Positions 1 through 12,000 of a DNA stretch of 64,000 nt are shown in pieces (positions within the stretch are counted from its first letter, which is position 1; each line of letters starts with the position of its first letter). Position numbers and translations under genes: made by a program. The notes beneath the pieces are model-generated. The model worked only from the letters and a program-made list of their open reading frames with translations, was not told the origin of the DNA and made no database searches. The stretch is from Acanthopleura granulata (Eukaryota; Mollusca; Polyplacophora; Chitonida; Chitonidae), in the NCBI GenBank assembly GCA_016165875.1, contig JABBOT010000080.1, positions 39,927,477-39,991,476 on the forward strand, given 5' to 3'.

Positions 1-1840
1 TATAGCGTCAAATTTTCAAACTTGTAAATGACTTAACTGGATTTGATCCAACATTGATCCAGTCTTAAATCAAATATCAATCTTGTACATTTTGTAGTGT
101 TGTTATAACTGGTATCCTTGTTGTAAGACTTAAACATTCATCGTTTCGAAGGTAAGCGTTGTAAATTTGGTCGTTCACTATAAATGTTTCGTGTGGTGAT
201 GGCGTTGGGTGGTTGAGGATTTATCCCACTTATCAAGGGGATTAAGCACACCATTAATCGCCATTGTTAAAAATCGTCAAATTTTGACACAAAACTTTCT
301 CAGATTTCTTTGACATAAATCTGTCTCAAATTCAAGCATGACTTCGGCGCGGCGTTTCATAATAGTGTTCTTTGTATACCAATGTATTTATTCCAGGTGT
401 AGCCGGAATAAATGACTTTGGTAGGTTTCTCAAGTTGTGACTGAGATTCATTAGGAGGGAATTATAACATTACATGAAAACGGGTAGCGACCAGCTGTAA
501 ATACAAACAAAAACAATGTTTAGTTATACTGTGTTACTGAGCACAAGCTACGTATGGTGTAATAAACACACTTTACCAAAAGATGTGCCATTACGTCACA
601 ATCAGTATTAATTTTACACATAAAAATGGAAATATGAACTGATCAACTGATCAATACATTATACTGTGGGGCCATCAGGCTATGTATTATTAACTATAGC
701 ACAATCAATCAATTACACAAACCATTAACTCTATTACGCACAGTACTATGAAAAATCTGTACACATGAGAAGTGCTTACAGTCTACAAATATCATATCTT
801 GCGTAACACTAAGAACCGCATACATATTTACCATGTATCGAAACAAGTCAGCATTTGTAAGTTAAACATATTAGGCTACATAATAGTCAATCAATCAAAT
901 TAACGTACAATTAATATCTTCATATAATCATACATCAAAACAACTAACACTAGTGTTCGTGTAATGCCGAGCAAATCTCCGTGAAAATAATTGCTTACTA
1001 CGCTGGATCACATAATGCCGTTATGTTATTACATGTACATGTAGTCGCAATTTCAAACGATCAGATATAACAAATTCCAATCAAACTACGTTTAAAATTA
1101 CCCAACACAGTGTCAGAAATAACAAAAACTGACGTTCAGTGATAATTACAATCACCAAATAATATCTAAATTGACTAGAACGCTTTGCATTACACAGAAA
1201 TCGGAGTTTTCAATGACATATTTCACCGCATTGTAAACTAACATTCGTAAGGTCAACGCTTCCCATTTCCGAGAATTAGTTAGACAACAGATATAGAAAA
1301 CACCATCGCATAATACACAGAAATGTTAAATTCGTAGACTTTACCCTTTATGCTCGTAAGTTAGCAATGTTTACAACACAACACAAAGTCAGAGAAGTTA
1401 TAGAATCGACCACTTTGTGGGAATTAAGCACACAGTAGTGGCCTTACAGTTCTCTTTCTCGGAAATTCGAGACTGCAAAACTATAACAGAAAAAGGATTA
1501 CACGGTTATTTCGCAATATAACTTGACAGATGCGGTTTGAAAAAAAACCTTATCAACTAAACGTACCTACTGACAAAGTATTTAGTTGGTATAGCACTAT
1601 TTATGAAAGAAAAGACGTAATTACCGTTGACGAAGCGGGCTGGACAACAACGACGGATGTGGGCACAGAGGTGGGGGTCTCTTCCTGTGGGCGAAAGATT
1701 TAAGCCCCGTTTTTCTCCCGTTACATACTGACTGTTTACAATGAAAAACAGAAGCGTAATATTAAGAATAACTATGTCGATATTGTCTTACGTGGTGTCC
1801 TCAAATGATATGTAGATCTATAACTCTATGATGAGTTAAA
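1..1840. other. AT-rich sequence, no gene recognised
   Basis: I see no ORF with recognisable motifs, no splice-bounded exon and no known repeat core here. It could be intergenic DNA or part of an intron of a gene outside the window. Confidence 0.5.
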
Positions 1841-2025
1841 ATGTATCCTACATTTTAAAAATAAGCTGCACAATGTCATGTATCCTACATTGTAAAGGGG
1901 AACTGTGTAATATCACGCATCCTACAATGTAAAGGTAAGTTTTATAATGTCGCCTATCCTACATAACAAAAGTAAGCTGTGTAGTGTCATGTATCCTACA
2001 TTGTAAAAGTGAGCTATGAACAATG
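1841..2025. repeat. 37-bp tandem repeat, about 5 copies
   Basis: The core ATGTATCCTACATTGTAAA recurs with starts at about 1841, 1878, 1915, 1952 and 1989, an exact 37-bp period with scattered substitutions. It is a short minisatellite of no evident coding function, lying about 230 bp upstream of the decayed EGF exon. Confidence 0.8.
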
Positions 2026-2250
2026 AGTTTGACACTAGATCTTACTACAAATAGCTAGGTTACTGTTTAACCTGAAGGTTGTGTATTTCCGTTTGGATGT
2101 GCCCGAAGTTTTTCTTATCTTGTCCATTATACTTTTAATATACAATATTATGCTTTTACATAGTTTCCAATTGTCTCTCCACTGAACATTCCTTATTACA
2201 TACTTACATAAACTGACAAAAATTTGAGATAAGGTTTTTAATCTGCCCAG

Positions 2251-2362
2251 ATATAAATGACTGCGTGCCGAATATCTCTGACCATGGTCAGCCAGGTTGG
2301 GACAAAGTCAACGGGTTGAGCTGCCAATGTCAGCTGGATTTGCGGGTTGCGCTGTGAAACAG
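2251..2362 (+). pseudogene. Decayed EGF exon
   Basis: Similar to gene A exon 4 at both ends, including the phase-1 junctions. Length is 112 nt against 114 nt, which leaves the frame broken before the final Cys-Glu-Thr. Only part of the six-cysteine EGF pattern survives. Confidence 0.7.
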
Positions 2363-2680
2363 GTACATGGACATATATTTACAACTATTCATCCCGACAG
2401 GAAATCCTATGTAAAATATGGACACATTAAAGGGTGGTGAAGTCTTTTTGTGGTAAACTTACGTGAGGAAAATATATGCTGACAAAAGCCAAATGCTGGC
2501 TTATGCTGTGCCAGTAGGAAACATTGATTCTTAGTACTGAAAACGCTGTTGTTCTTCATCACTGTTCGAAAAGTTTTAAATTTTCAATATTAGAGTGTTT
2601 CTTTTTTTTTTTTTTGGACAAACACTCGTACAGTTAAAGTCTTAATGTACTTGCACAGCAAACATTGTGTTTCATTGCAG

Positions 2681-2957
2681 AAGTGGTTAAAACCTACGAC
2701 GAGGGTCAATTCAGACTGGAGTCACAAGCTTCCGTTCCGGCCCGCAGCAAGTCCTTGTCCACACACCCGGTCCGTTCACGATTGGGCTGTGGTCAGACCT
2801 GTGCCTCAGTCTAAGGCTGTCGGACCTTTACCGTCTATCCCGGGAGCTCACCCGGATGGAAGATCTGCACCCTCTACACGGACGTGTTCCGACCCAAGGC
2901 TTCTAACCCCACATCACATATTACATCCCTAAGTATTATAAAGGCCCGTTAAAATGA
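2681..2957 (+). pseudogene. Decayed PAN/apple-like terminal exon
   Basis: 277 nt against 278 nt in gene A exon 5, with long runs of near-identical DNA (for example around the CCGGTCCGTTCACGA stretch). A premature TAA at 2812 and a one-base net deletion near 2905 disrupt it. The reading frame of the ancestral C-terminus (YYIPKYY-like) reappears in another frame and ends at TGA 2955-2957. Confidence 0.8.
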
Positions 2958-3028
2958 CTTCATATACACTACGTGGTTATACATAACAAAGCCTGGTTAA
3001 ATCGTTAAAAATACTAAAAAAAATATTA

Positions 3029-3034
3029 AATAAA
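3029..3034 (+). terminator. AATAAA downstream of the pseudogene exon
   Basis: Canonical polyadenylation hexamer about 70 bp after the ancestral stop of the decayed terminal exon, in an A-rich stretch. It may be the relic 3' end of the duplicated gene, or chance in AT-rich DNA. Confidence 0.3.
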
Positions 3035-3816
3035 AATTTCAGAAAAGAAGATGTCTTCTTTCTCCAAATATACTGATGTGTAGCCAATTAGAATTCATGG
3101 CAGTACAAACATACGTCAGGTAGGTTTTTTGCATTTGAACGTGCAAAACTTTGAAGTGAAAGGAGACAAAAGAAAATCAAGGCTCAACAGTTGAGAATCT
3201 TCACGTATAATTTATACAGCAGATTAAAAGCAGTAATAAGTGTCTGTTCTGTGATGGGTCTTTTGGTGTTAATTACACGAGAAAATCTAGTTTCAGAAAT
3301 GACTTTAGTCTGCCATAAATTCTTCATTTTTACGTTTTGCTTTCTCTCAGTTTTTTCCAACTCCAGGGCTTCATTGGATCCTCCACATTAAGTAATTTGG
3401 AATAAATAACCCAGTGGTAGTAAGCTAGATAGGCCTCTTTAGAGTCCGTATGGCAGTGATTTCCTAGTTGTGAGACAAACAAACCCACAAAGTCTTGTTA
3501 GAGCATTGCAGGCCTATCACTTGACAAATTCCTTTTATGCCCGCCATTGTGACACATCCGACTTCACATGGGGTAGAGCTTATTGTTCGAAGTGGAAAAC
3601 ACAGAAAACTGCACACAAAAACTAAAACAGAGCTGAATCTGTGGCTGTCGATAACGTCTGTAATATTCTAATTACCACATGCTTTTCTTTATCATCCACG
3701 TATGCCACCTTCTGTGCATGTGTGGTTGGTGTTGTGGAGGGGGAAAACGGCTACATGCAAGATGAAGAAAGAAAAACCAGCTTAAAATCAAAGTTATCAA
3801 AAAGAGATTCAGAGCA

Positions 3817-3890
3817 GATCACGCTGGCTTCCTCTCCGGGCGTACGTGGGAAAGTTCGCCAGCAACCTGCGGATGGCCGTGGGTTTTCCT
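3817..3890 (+). repeat. SINE fragment (tRNA-derived, Meta-like core)
   Basis: Contains the central part of the window's common SINE (GCTGGCTTCCTCTCCGG, CGTACGTGGGAAAGTTCGCC, CAGCAACCTGCGGATGG). Both ends are missing. Confidence 0.7.
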
Positions 3891-4064
3891 CAAAGCAACT
3901 TCTCAATGTGGACTTATTCTCGACACTATCAGTAAAAGAGTTTTGTCATCATGGAAGATGACAATCTTTCTCTCTATGCTTTCAGCCGGAATTCATTGTT
4001 GTTTAACGCCATGCTGAAGACTTTTTCTAACCTTATACGAGGTCTGTTAGTTTTAATGGTGGAG

Positions 4065-4250
4065 AAAGCAGGAGTGTCTGGAATACATCACCAACTTTTG
4101 TCAAGTCACTGACCAACATTCCCACGTGTGCCGTACCAGTGGTCTTCAGAGAACTTAAGACTGTAAGAAAGTCAGTGGTGTGATCATTGGGTCGTGGACT
4201 GCTTATTCTAACCTTGGCCCCACGAACAACAAGGGTGAACGGTAGCTAGA
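4065..4250 (+). repeat. Interspersed repeat, copy 1
   Basis: Resembles 8290-8465: both contain an ACCAACTTTTGTCAAG-like block followed by CTGACCAACATTCCCACGTGTG, with matching order and spacing. Family not recognised; short and diverged. Confidence 0.45.
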
Positions 4251-4859
4251 AGGACAATGATAGTGTAGAACTTACCCAGGTATACGACAATCATATTAGC
4301 GAAAATTAAACCAGTCGTGGCCGTTAAATTCCTGGTTTATGTTGAAAACTCAACCCATCACTTGGTAATTCTCGGTGTTCTTATCTACATGCTTGATCTT
4401 TGTGTAGAAAATTACCCCGAGCTATTTGCGATTACTGTATAGTACCACTAATAATTTCATTTTTAGTTTTCACACATTTATAGCATTAGTTCTCTGGAGG
4501 TTACGCTTTATTGTAGGTCGCTGAGGACAGCAGTGTATTATGGCCTTACTTACTCTTACTTCATTCATAAGTTACTGTGGCCTATAACCTTTATATGTGT
4601 AAAACATTCAGCCGCATGGTATTGTCAGTAGAATCATGCGCACCAAGTTAAGGCTTTTTTGATACAATGGTCTGTACAGAATACTGTGTCAATACGGTAT
4701 TGTTCGTGTATGGTATATATAGGAACGTTGGATTCTTCGTACGTTTATATAATAGCGTTGTTCCAGAAGGCAGAAAACGAATATTCACGATCTACTTCAA
4801 ACAAAATCTTTAATACAGATCTAGAGTGTTGTCAAGCCTTCTAAACAGCGGTTGTAAGT

Positions 4860-4912
4860 TGTGAGGTCTGCCAGGAACCTACGGATGGTCGTGTGTTTCT
4901 CCCAGGCTGCTA
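4860..4912 (+). repeat. SINE fragment
   Basis: GGTCTGCCAGGAACCTACGG followed by GGTCGTGTGTTTCTCCCAGG matches the central core of the common SINE. Degenerate and truncated on both sides. Confidence 0.55.
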
Positions 4913-5910
4913 ACAGTTGCTAACCCGGTGAGCGCGCAAAGTGACGTCTACATTTCACGGCTGGAGAAAACACACTTACGATCTTCCATGGAGCATCGAA
5001 TTGACGAGAGTATCTTCGGAAAATGAACTTTTCTTGGCAGACAAATTGGTTTCGTTCAACACAGTACAACGTTAAGAAAGTTTGTCAGTATGAACGGAGG
5101 CAGACTCAAAAATGACAGTAATTAGAATCCATCTATCTACGTTGTCGAAGCAATCTCAGAGTATAGAACACAAAGGGCTTGTAAAGCATGCGAAAAATAT
5201 CACGATATTCACTGGGATGCATTTGTTAAACAAATCATGAAACTGTCGATAATTGGTAAGACCGCTGCCATCATGAGATCATTGTCTTATTCCAGTCACT
5301 AAACATCGGCCATGTACTGTATTTCATGGCTTGCTTCCCTGCCAAGTCCTGTTCATGGAGGATATGTGGTTATGGTGTAGTGGGCGTATTTACTTGCCAA
5401 ATATACAGTTAACAAATTAATAAGGAGATCTCTCCAACACTCTTACATGAGTCATTTGTGAAATACTTTATGTCCGTATGAATATCAAAGAAATACCTTG
5501 TTTAAGGTGGCCAGAAGGTGGCCGTGCGACAAGAATGCCAACCTTATACAGTTAAAGTAAACGGAAATGTTTACACATTGGGGTATTTTCGTCACACATG
5601 TGGCTGTCTTGCGAAATATATGTCTCACGAACCAGTTCCTGTGCGCCATCGATTCGCCCGAACACGTAACGAAATTCGGAACTTCATTCCGAAATATGGT
5701 TCCATTGGTCGGGAAACGGGTTTCCACCAAAGACCACGAAATATTGACGGTCGTCAGAACATGAAGCCTTGTGATAGCAGACTTCCAGTATTTATTTGAT
5801 TTTCTCATGATTAATACAAAGGAGGCAAAAGAAGAAAGGAAACAATACTGCTATACCTGAAGATACTGATATAAGAATCCACTGACTCTGAATGTAGGCA
5901 TTGTTTTAGA

Positions 5911-5945
5911 TCTATAAGTACCCTTCAGCAATATATCTTCTCAGC
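5911..5945 (+). promoter_or_regulatory. Candidate core promoter of gene A (TATAAG + Inr-like)
   Basis: TCTATAAGTA at 5911-5920 is followed about 29 bp later by TCAG at 5941, a spacing typical of a TATA box and initiator. The first ATG with a favourable context (purine at -3, G at +4) is at 6008, which would give a 5' UTR of about 65 nt. Inferred from sequence pattern only. Confidence 0.4.
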
Positions 5946-6007
5946 GTTCCAAGTACTTAAACGCATCTCATTACCTTCACTTCGTTAACAACAGCACAAT
6001 ACGCGCA

Positions 6008-6056
6008 ATGGCATCCATCTGGCTTTTTCTCAGTCTGATTTTAACAACAGATTTAG
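6008..6056 (+). CDS. Gene A exon 1: signal peptide
   Basis: ATG at 6008, then MASIWLFLSLILTTDL, a short hydrophobic leader. The donor is TTTAG|GTGAGC, phase 1. Gene B exon 1 has the same size, phase and MAS start. Confidence 0.75.
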
Positions 6057-9000
6057 GTGAGCCTTAGCTTGTTTAAAAGCCGTCATTTTGTTACAACAAT
6101 GTTAACTGACTCTAGAATGGTAGAATGATAAAGATATCTTTAGGTGAAAAAGTTACTTGTATAACTCACAGTCAAATATGTTTTTCTAACGATTATGCCT
6201 TGGATAATTTGGGTGGAGATATTGTGTCATAAGTTTCCTAACCTTCTTCAGTTTTAGTAACGATCACCTTTGCGGACGTCAACCATCTTCTGCGCGTTTG
6301 GCCATTCAGCAACTTTACCCGAGGATATGAAGTTCTCAATGATGAGAAAACCGCCAAGCTCATTGAACCGAGTTTTACTCATGGCTTTTCGTCGGGCACC
6401 ACTTCATTTGTTTTAAGCGAGACTTCTAGTGTGAACATTCCAATATTCAATGAGTTTTCGAATGATTTCACTATATTTGCGTTCCTGTACGCCGAACGAG
6501 AGACAGGAGAATTACTGCATTTCAGAGACGATTCGGGGGTCACCGTATTTGTATTGTCGGCAATAAATGGAGAATTGGTTCTACATATGGGACATACCTA
6601 CTGTGGTTCCAAACAAGTTTCTTTGTCCAACACCATCCGGAATCACAAATGGGTAAAGGTGATAGTTGCTAAAGGGGGCAGCATAAAACTTTGGAGCAGT
6701 GTCAATGCAATGGCAAAGGTCGTGTGTGACAGTAGCTCCCAGGAATCCTGGCCTTCGGGTGACCTGGAGATCGGCGGTGCAGGGGTCCACGATGGAGTGG
6801 GAGAGTTCAAAGGTCGGGTGTGTTGCCTTGTATTGTACAGAGGCACGGACACGAGCGAGTACATGGAAGCTGCAGAAAGAGATTGTGCGAATCGGGATGG
6901 ATGGAGTTACAAAGGCAAGGTATTTTAGATTTCCTTTCCATAAAATACTACCTCGATGGTAGTGATCCAGCCCTTTCACTGGTTGACCTGGAATATACTC
7001 ACGGACAAATCTGAAATTAGTTTTAGAAGACTAGGGTGTGGGATCAAATTAAAGCAGCATTAGAGAAGAGATACGCCACAGTCTCAACGTATAGAATTCA
7101 GCGTGTCGTGAAAATCGTCAGAATGTGCTAATACTGTACACGCGTTCACGCTTTTTGCAATACATGTACGCGAATGTGGTTTGAGTGCATTTAGAAATTT
7201 GCATTTAAACTTCTCAATCGTGACTAAATCTTGCCCGCAAATCGTTTCCTCCATTAGTATAACAGCTGATAAACTGTTTATCAACATGTAATCAAAGATA
7301 TTGAATATTAAGAACTGTGACTCATTTATGCAGAATATCATCAACTGTCCAGAAAAGGTACCATCCATGCAGCGGTGGGTTTTAGATTGAAGAAAACCAG
7401 GCAAAACTAAACCTTGTGGCGTGAAGCCATAGCCGAGCCAACTAAAGATGCAACACAGTACGCCTAATGCTCTGAACTGAAGAAAGTCTCTAAGTGGTGT
7501 AAAAGTGGCTTTCAATTTAGGGCTCGGCGCTGACTTTCTCGACATACCTTATTCTGACCATGTATCCCCCTTACAAAAGTATATGTTGTGTTGGCAGAAG
7601 TCGTTCCGCCTCGTTCTGATCAATGATATTAACCATTATTCACTCTTCACGCATACATCACCGGAATCATTGGCGTTAGTAAAGGAGTAATCTTCAGAAC
7701 ATAGTAAAATGATGCACAAAACTTACACGTGTACATATATAATAATGTAAAAACCTGGCCCCTGTTCTGTAAACAGTAGTTGACTAAGTAAAGTGTAACT
7801 ACCATGACAACAGATGATAAAGAGATAGGTAGATATGGTAGTTACAATCAACCAAAATTGTTTTGTGGAACATATGTACGTATAGAAATTAGTTTGGTAC
7901 GACTTCATCAGTCATCATTATACCTCATGAATATTCGCAGAGATTTCGAGCCATACATTTTACCTGCAACGAAAGAGCTCTATGATTGAGTGGAGCTCTT
8001 GGTATTACTTTTCCTGACGTTGTTGTTTGCGATGATCTTCTTGCTGACCATGCTGTCGATTTTTTTGAAAAATGTCGTAATCTGTTACCGCGCCTCAGTC
8101 CTTTTCCTGATATAAGCCTAAAACCAGATGAGGTTTCCTCAATAGGCAAGATGAAGATAAATAGATGCAAAGACCTTGCTCTCCCTAATGTGTAGACGTA
8201 TCTTTGTTACATCTATATCCCTTTGAACTTGTCTGATGCTGGGTGCCACGTTTATATTATGTGACTTGTTATACTCAAGAAAATTTCACTTCTACGATGA
8301 CGGTAGGGAGGATCGGGATTGCCGAGTTAAGCCACCGACCTTTGACAAGCTACTGACGAACTTTCCCACATGTGACGTACAGACATGTGCCTTTCATCCA
8401 ACGTTAGATTGAGACATGAACCACTTATTTTGGCAAGAACCCCACCAAAAGTCAGAGCTGGCGTATGCAAAATTTCCCTGTCCACACACTGGTTTTACCC
8501 AATATGGGACTTTCGAGTTTGAACTCTTTTGGTAAAAAGGTAAAAAGAGTTCAACTGTGTCATGTGATTTGTCAAAAATGTCAGGCAATTTTCTTGATTT
8601 TAAATTACCGATCACCTGTCTTGCCATGTTATGACAGTACAAAACCCCTCCCCTTCAACTAGGAGCCTCTTAAATTCAAAACTTCCAGCTCCTAAATTTT
8701 CCCTACTGTAGTTCTAGTCTAAGTAACATTTTTTGAAACTTTTCTTTGACGCCCAAGTTATAGTAAATGTAATCAGAAATAGTTTCCATCTTTAACAGGT
8801 CACATGGTACAGTAGGGTTTTTCTTACCTTTAGCGATAAAAGAGTTTGACCTCCAGACTCACTTATTATGTAGCACTGCGAATTTTCCTACAGTGTAGGA
8901 AAAATGTCTATTTCTAATACTAATCACAACTTTTGTCTCTGTGTTGTGACGGTGGCAAATGTTTATGCTTCAGGTCCGCACCCATGTGAGTTATCCCCGT

Positions 9001-12000
9001 GCCAGCATGGAGGAAGCTGCAAGGAGGAGGTCTGGCCTGAGTACAAATGCGCATGTGTCAGCGGATATACCGGCCACCATTGTCAGACTGGTGTGTATGC
9101 ATGTATAATCTATGTCACATGATGAGTGGATTGCCAAATTTATATTACAGAACAATATTTTTTTTAAATTAACAGTTTTATTCACCTTTTACAATATTGG
9201 CCAGCGCCAACAACTTTTTCCACTTTTCCTTTGGATGGGTACAAAAATGATTGTAAGCAAAAGCCATGTTAGGGTAGGCAGCTTACAAGCCGAATTGAAC
9301 TCACCAGGTCATTTGTGTCTTGCATAAACTGGCTGATTTCTAATTCATTTGAAACCCTCAGATGTAAACGACTGTGAGCCAAATCCCTGTCATCACCAGC
9401 AGCAATGTTCCGACGAAGTCAATGGATTTACCTGTTTATGTGAGTCGGATTTCACGGGATCGCGCTGTGAAACAGGTAACTTTGACACAAAGCCTTTCTC
9501 TGATGGCGAGCCTGCTCTCTTCCGCGCTTGTCATCTTTCGAACTTTGCTCGGACTGTTTGTTATCTTTTCTAATACTCATGATCGTGTATATAAGGTCTC
9601 CTTACACATGATTTCTCTAATGAGAAGAGCTAGGTATATGCTGAATACACTCGCTATGAATACATGTTCCACCGAACAGAATCAGTATGAATACAAAATT
9701 TATGCCCAAAACATTCAAGTAGAATACAGGGTATGTATCCAAAGTGTTCAGTGTGAGTACATGGTCCATTAAGATGCACATGTTTAGTGTTTTTTGTAGT
9801 TTTGTATTATTGGTGTTTACAACAGCGTTATGGGATCCAGCTTCAAAGGTTCTTCTTTACCACCTACACCAGGATTTTTGGTTTCCTGCATACGTACACC
9901 TGAGAACCGTCGCAGCAGGAAAATATTCTTGCGTGCAGCGTTAATCACCAATCAAATACATAAAACGCATACAACGACTTCAATACAGCATAAACCCGTT
10001 AGTTAGGTTTATGTGGGTTGTGTAAATATCTTTCGAGGATTCAGTTCATCCGGTGACACTTTTACCACAAGACTGTAAGCTTTCGAAAACACTGTTACCG
10101 CCTGTTAGTTGTATGAACATGTGGAAGTCTTCGTTGTGATAATTACTTAAAGAAATTATTATCATATGTTACGTAGAAATCTTTACAATTGCCCAAGGTA
10201 ATGTTGTCTGGAAAATGTTCATTGCTTATCTGTTTCTAAAAACATGGCGACGTCATTGATAGGTGCCAGGTATTTTTTAAACAGTGTTGAGTAATTCTGA
10301 CGTCTTTGACTTCCAGATGAATGAATTAAGGCCACTTTGACAAGACGTTCCAAAATCCATAAGAAACAAGCCAGGGACATCTGAGCAAAGTGCAGACTGT
10401 CTAGATTTGTGCGGTTTATTTCTGACCTAAAAACTGACATACACGTATACTAAATAATTGAAAAATACAACAAAATCACAATCACGAGTCTCCTTTCATA
10501 TCTTTATATTTATACAGGGAAAAGCTTTGACAAGTTTTTGATCTGGAACTCAGTGAAAACTGATTGGCGTTCCAGAAAAAGTTACACATAAAATTTGATT
10601 ACTGCATACGCCTGTGAGCAGTAGATTTTCAGGCCCTGTGGTAAACGTATCGTGCATAGTTCTGAGGGCAAACTGGTAACAGAACAGTGGTCACTTCATT
10701 AATATAAGGACACTTCTGCCTACCATGTTGACGTACCGTATGTTATAGGTCTTCTTTCATTAATGTGTAGGCCCTAGCGCAGGAAACCACCAGGTTAGGC
10801 GAGTAAATTGACCACAATGACATCTGTGTGGTACGTTTATTGGGGATGTGCTTAGCGCTAATGACAGTGTAAAACTTGTAACACTGACCACACCCTTTGT
10901 CACCTTGGCTTGACTGGAACGAAATGCAACGTGTTCATTAAAAGGCTTGTACAAAAGGCAGTATTTTTTCATCATTGGCCTACATGTTTCCAGGAAATAG
11001 ATTATGGGGTTTGTTTACAAAGGAGATAATCACCTTCATGTGTACATATATAAAAAAGGATCCCATCCATTGAGGAAAACTAAGGCCGAACAAACGATGG
11101 CTTTCGGAAACCAACGATGCTAACATGTAGCGGTGAGACCTGGGTGACGTAGTGTTGTTGTTGCTGTCAATGTTATCAGCATCATAATTTCTCATTATTC
11201 TTAATTGAGCGCAGTATGTTTTAAATGTACAGGGATCGCAGTTTGCTACAGCAAACCGGTCATTTCTACTTGCTCAATACTATAACGCAACATTTTCGGT
11301 TGGGAAGAGACTTGTCACTCATTACTTCTAAATATATAAGGCTCGACGAAATAAAAAAACTTATTTTAAAAACTTTTGTTAAATTTTTTCTAAATATAAA
11401 AGGTACATGTATTCGATATATCTTTTCAGTTTTATATCTCAGTTAGGATTTTATGCTCCCTGTTCATGTACAAGAATAAACAATAGTAACCTAGGCAACC
11501 CCTAGCACCATAACATAAGTAGAATTAGATAAGAAAAAATGCAGTGGTGTTATTGGCAATTTAATAGGCATCACTGGTCTACATTTATTTTTAGTTGTCA
11601 GTAACATCTGCTCCTTTGTTTCTGTTCAGAAAACTCACTATTTATGTACTAATAAAAATCAACTTGTTACACACGGAAAAAAAAACCCCACAGATTCTCT
11701 GATTTCAGCGCGAAATATTTAGAAAGCTTCAACAGCCGTTTAATCTTTTCTGTCCCTTTCCAGTTTAATCTTAATACATTAAATGAAATTGATTTATCCC
11801 TGGTAGCAATATGATCTCTCCGTGCACGGTGTCAGATTTCATTGTCAGGAATTCTGCAAAAAAAAAACAATAACATTGCAATCTATTCCCGGACATTGTC
11901 CAGCATGCCACTATGAATTCGAAAACGTATTTAAACTGCATTTTCTGAGCAGATATCTGACACATCGATGTGCAGAGCCTGTGGTGTTACTTGTAACTAA

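Larger units (their letters stand above)
2251..2957 (+). pseudogene. Decayed duplicate of the last two exons of gene A (EGF + PAN-like)
   Basis: Two blocks match the 3' exons of gene A in order and orientation. Block 1 (2251-2362) follows a CCCAG acceptor and matches the second EGF exon (9362-9475). It opens with the same D-x-N-D-C start and ends at TGTGAAACAG|GTACAT, but it has lost EGF cysteines and is frameshifted near its end. Block 2 (2681-2957) follows TTGCAG and matches the terminal exon (12757-13034). It keeps stretches such as VHP-like and GCG-TC motifs, but has an in-frame TAA at 2812-2814 where the intact copy has a proline codon, a frameshift near 2905 and a lost cysteine. The intervening intron is only about 318 bp, against 3.3 kb in gene A. 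The intron is retained, so this is a DNA-level duplicate and not a retrocopy. No matching LamG or first-EGF exon was seen upstream. Confidence 0.8.
3035..5900. other. Non-coding stretch with repeat fragments
   Basis: Holds two plus-strand SINE scraps (3817-3890, 4860-4912) and one copy of another interspersed repeat (4065-4250). At 5485-5808 ORFs of about 95-107 codons are open on both strands, without recognisable motifs. They may be chance, and I do not call a gene. Confidence 0.5.

Noticed and set aside
3641..3961. 106-codon ORF
   Set aside because: Runs through a SINE fragment; no independent coding signal.
5485..5808. Open frames on both strands over 300 bp
   Set aside because: Mutually exclusive frames, no motifs, no homology to the neighbouring gene family.
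7084..7545. 153-codon ORF, minus strand, in intron 2 of gene A
   Set aside because: No motif, no splice context, antisense to a well-supported gene; length is within chance for 64 kb read in six frames.
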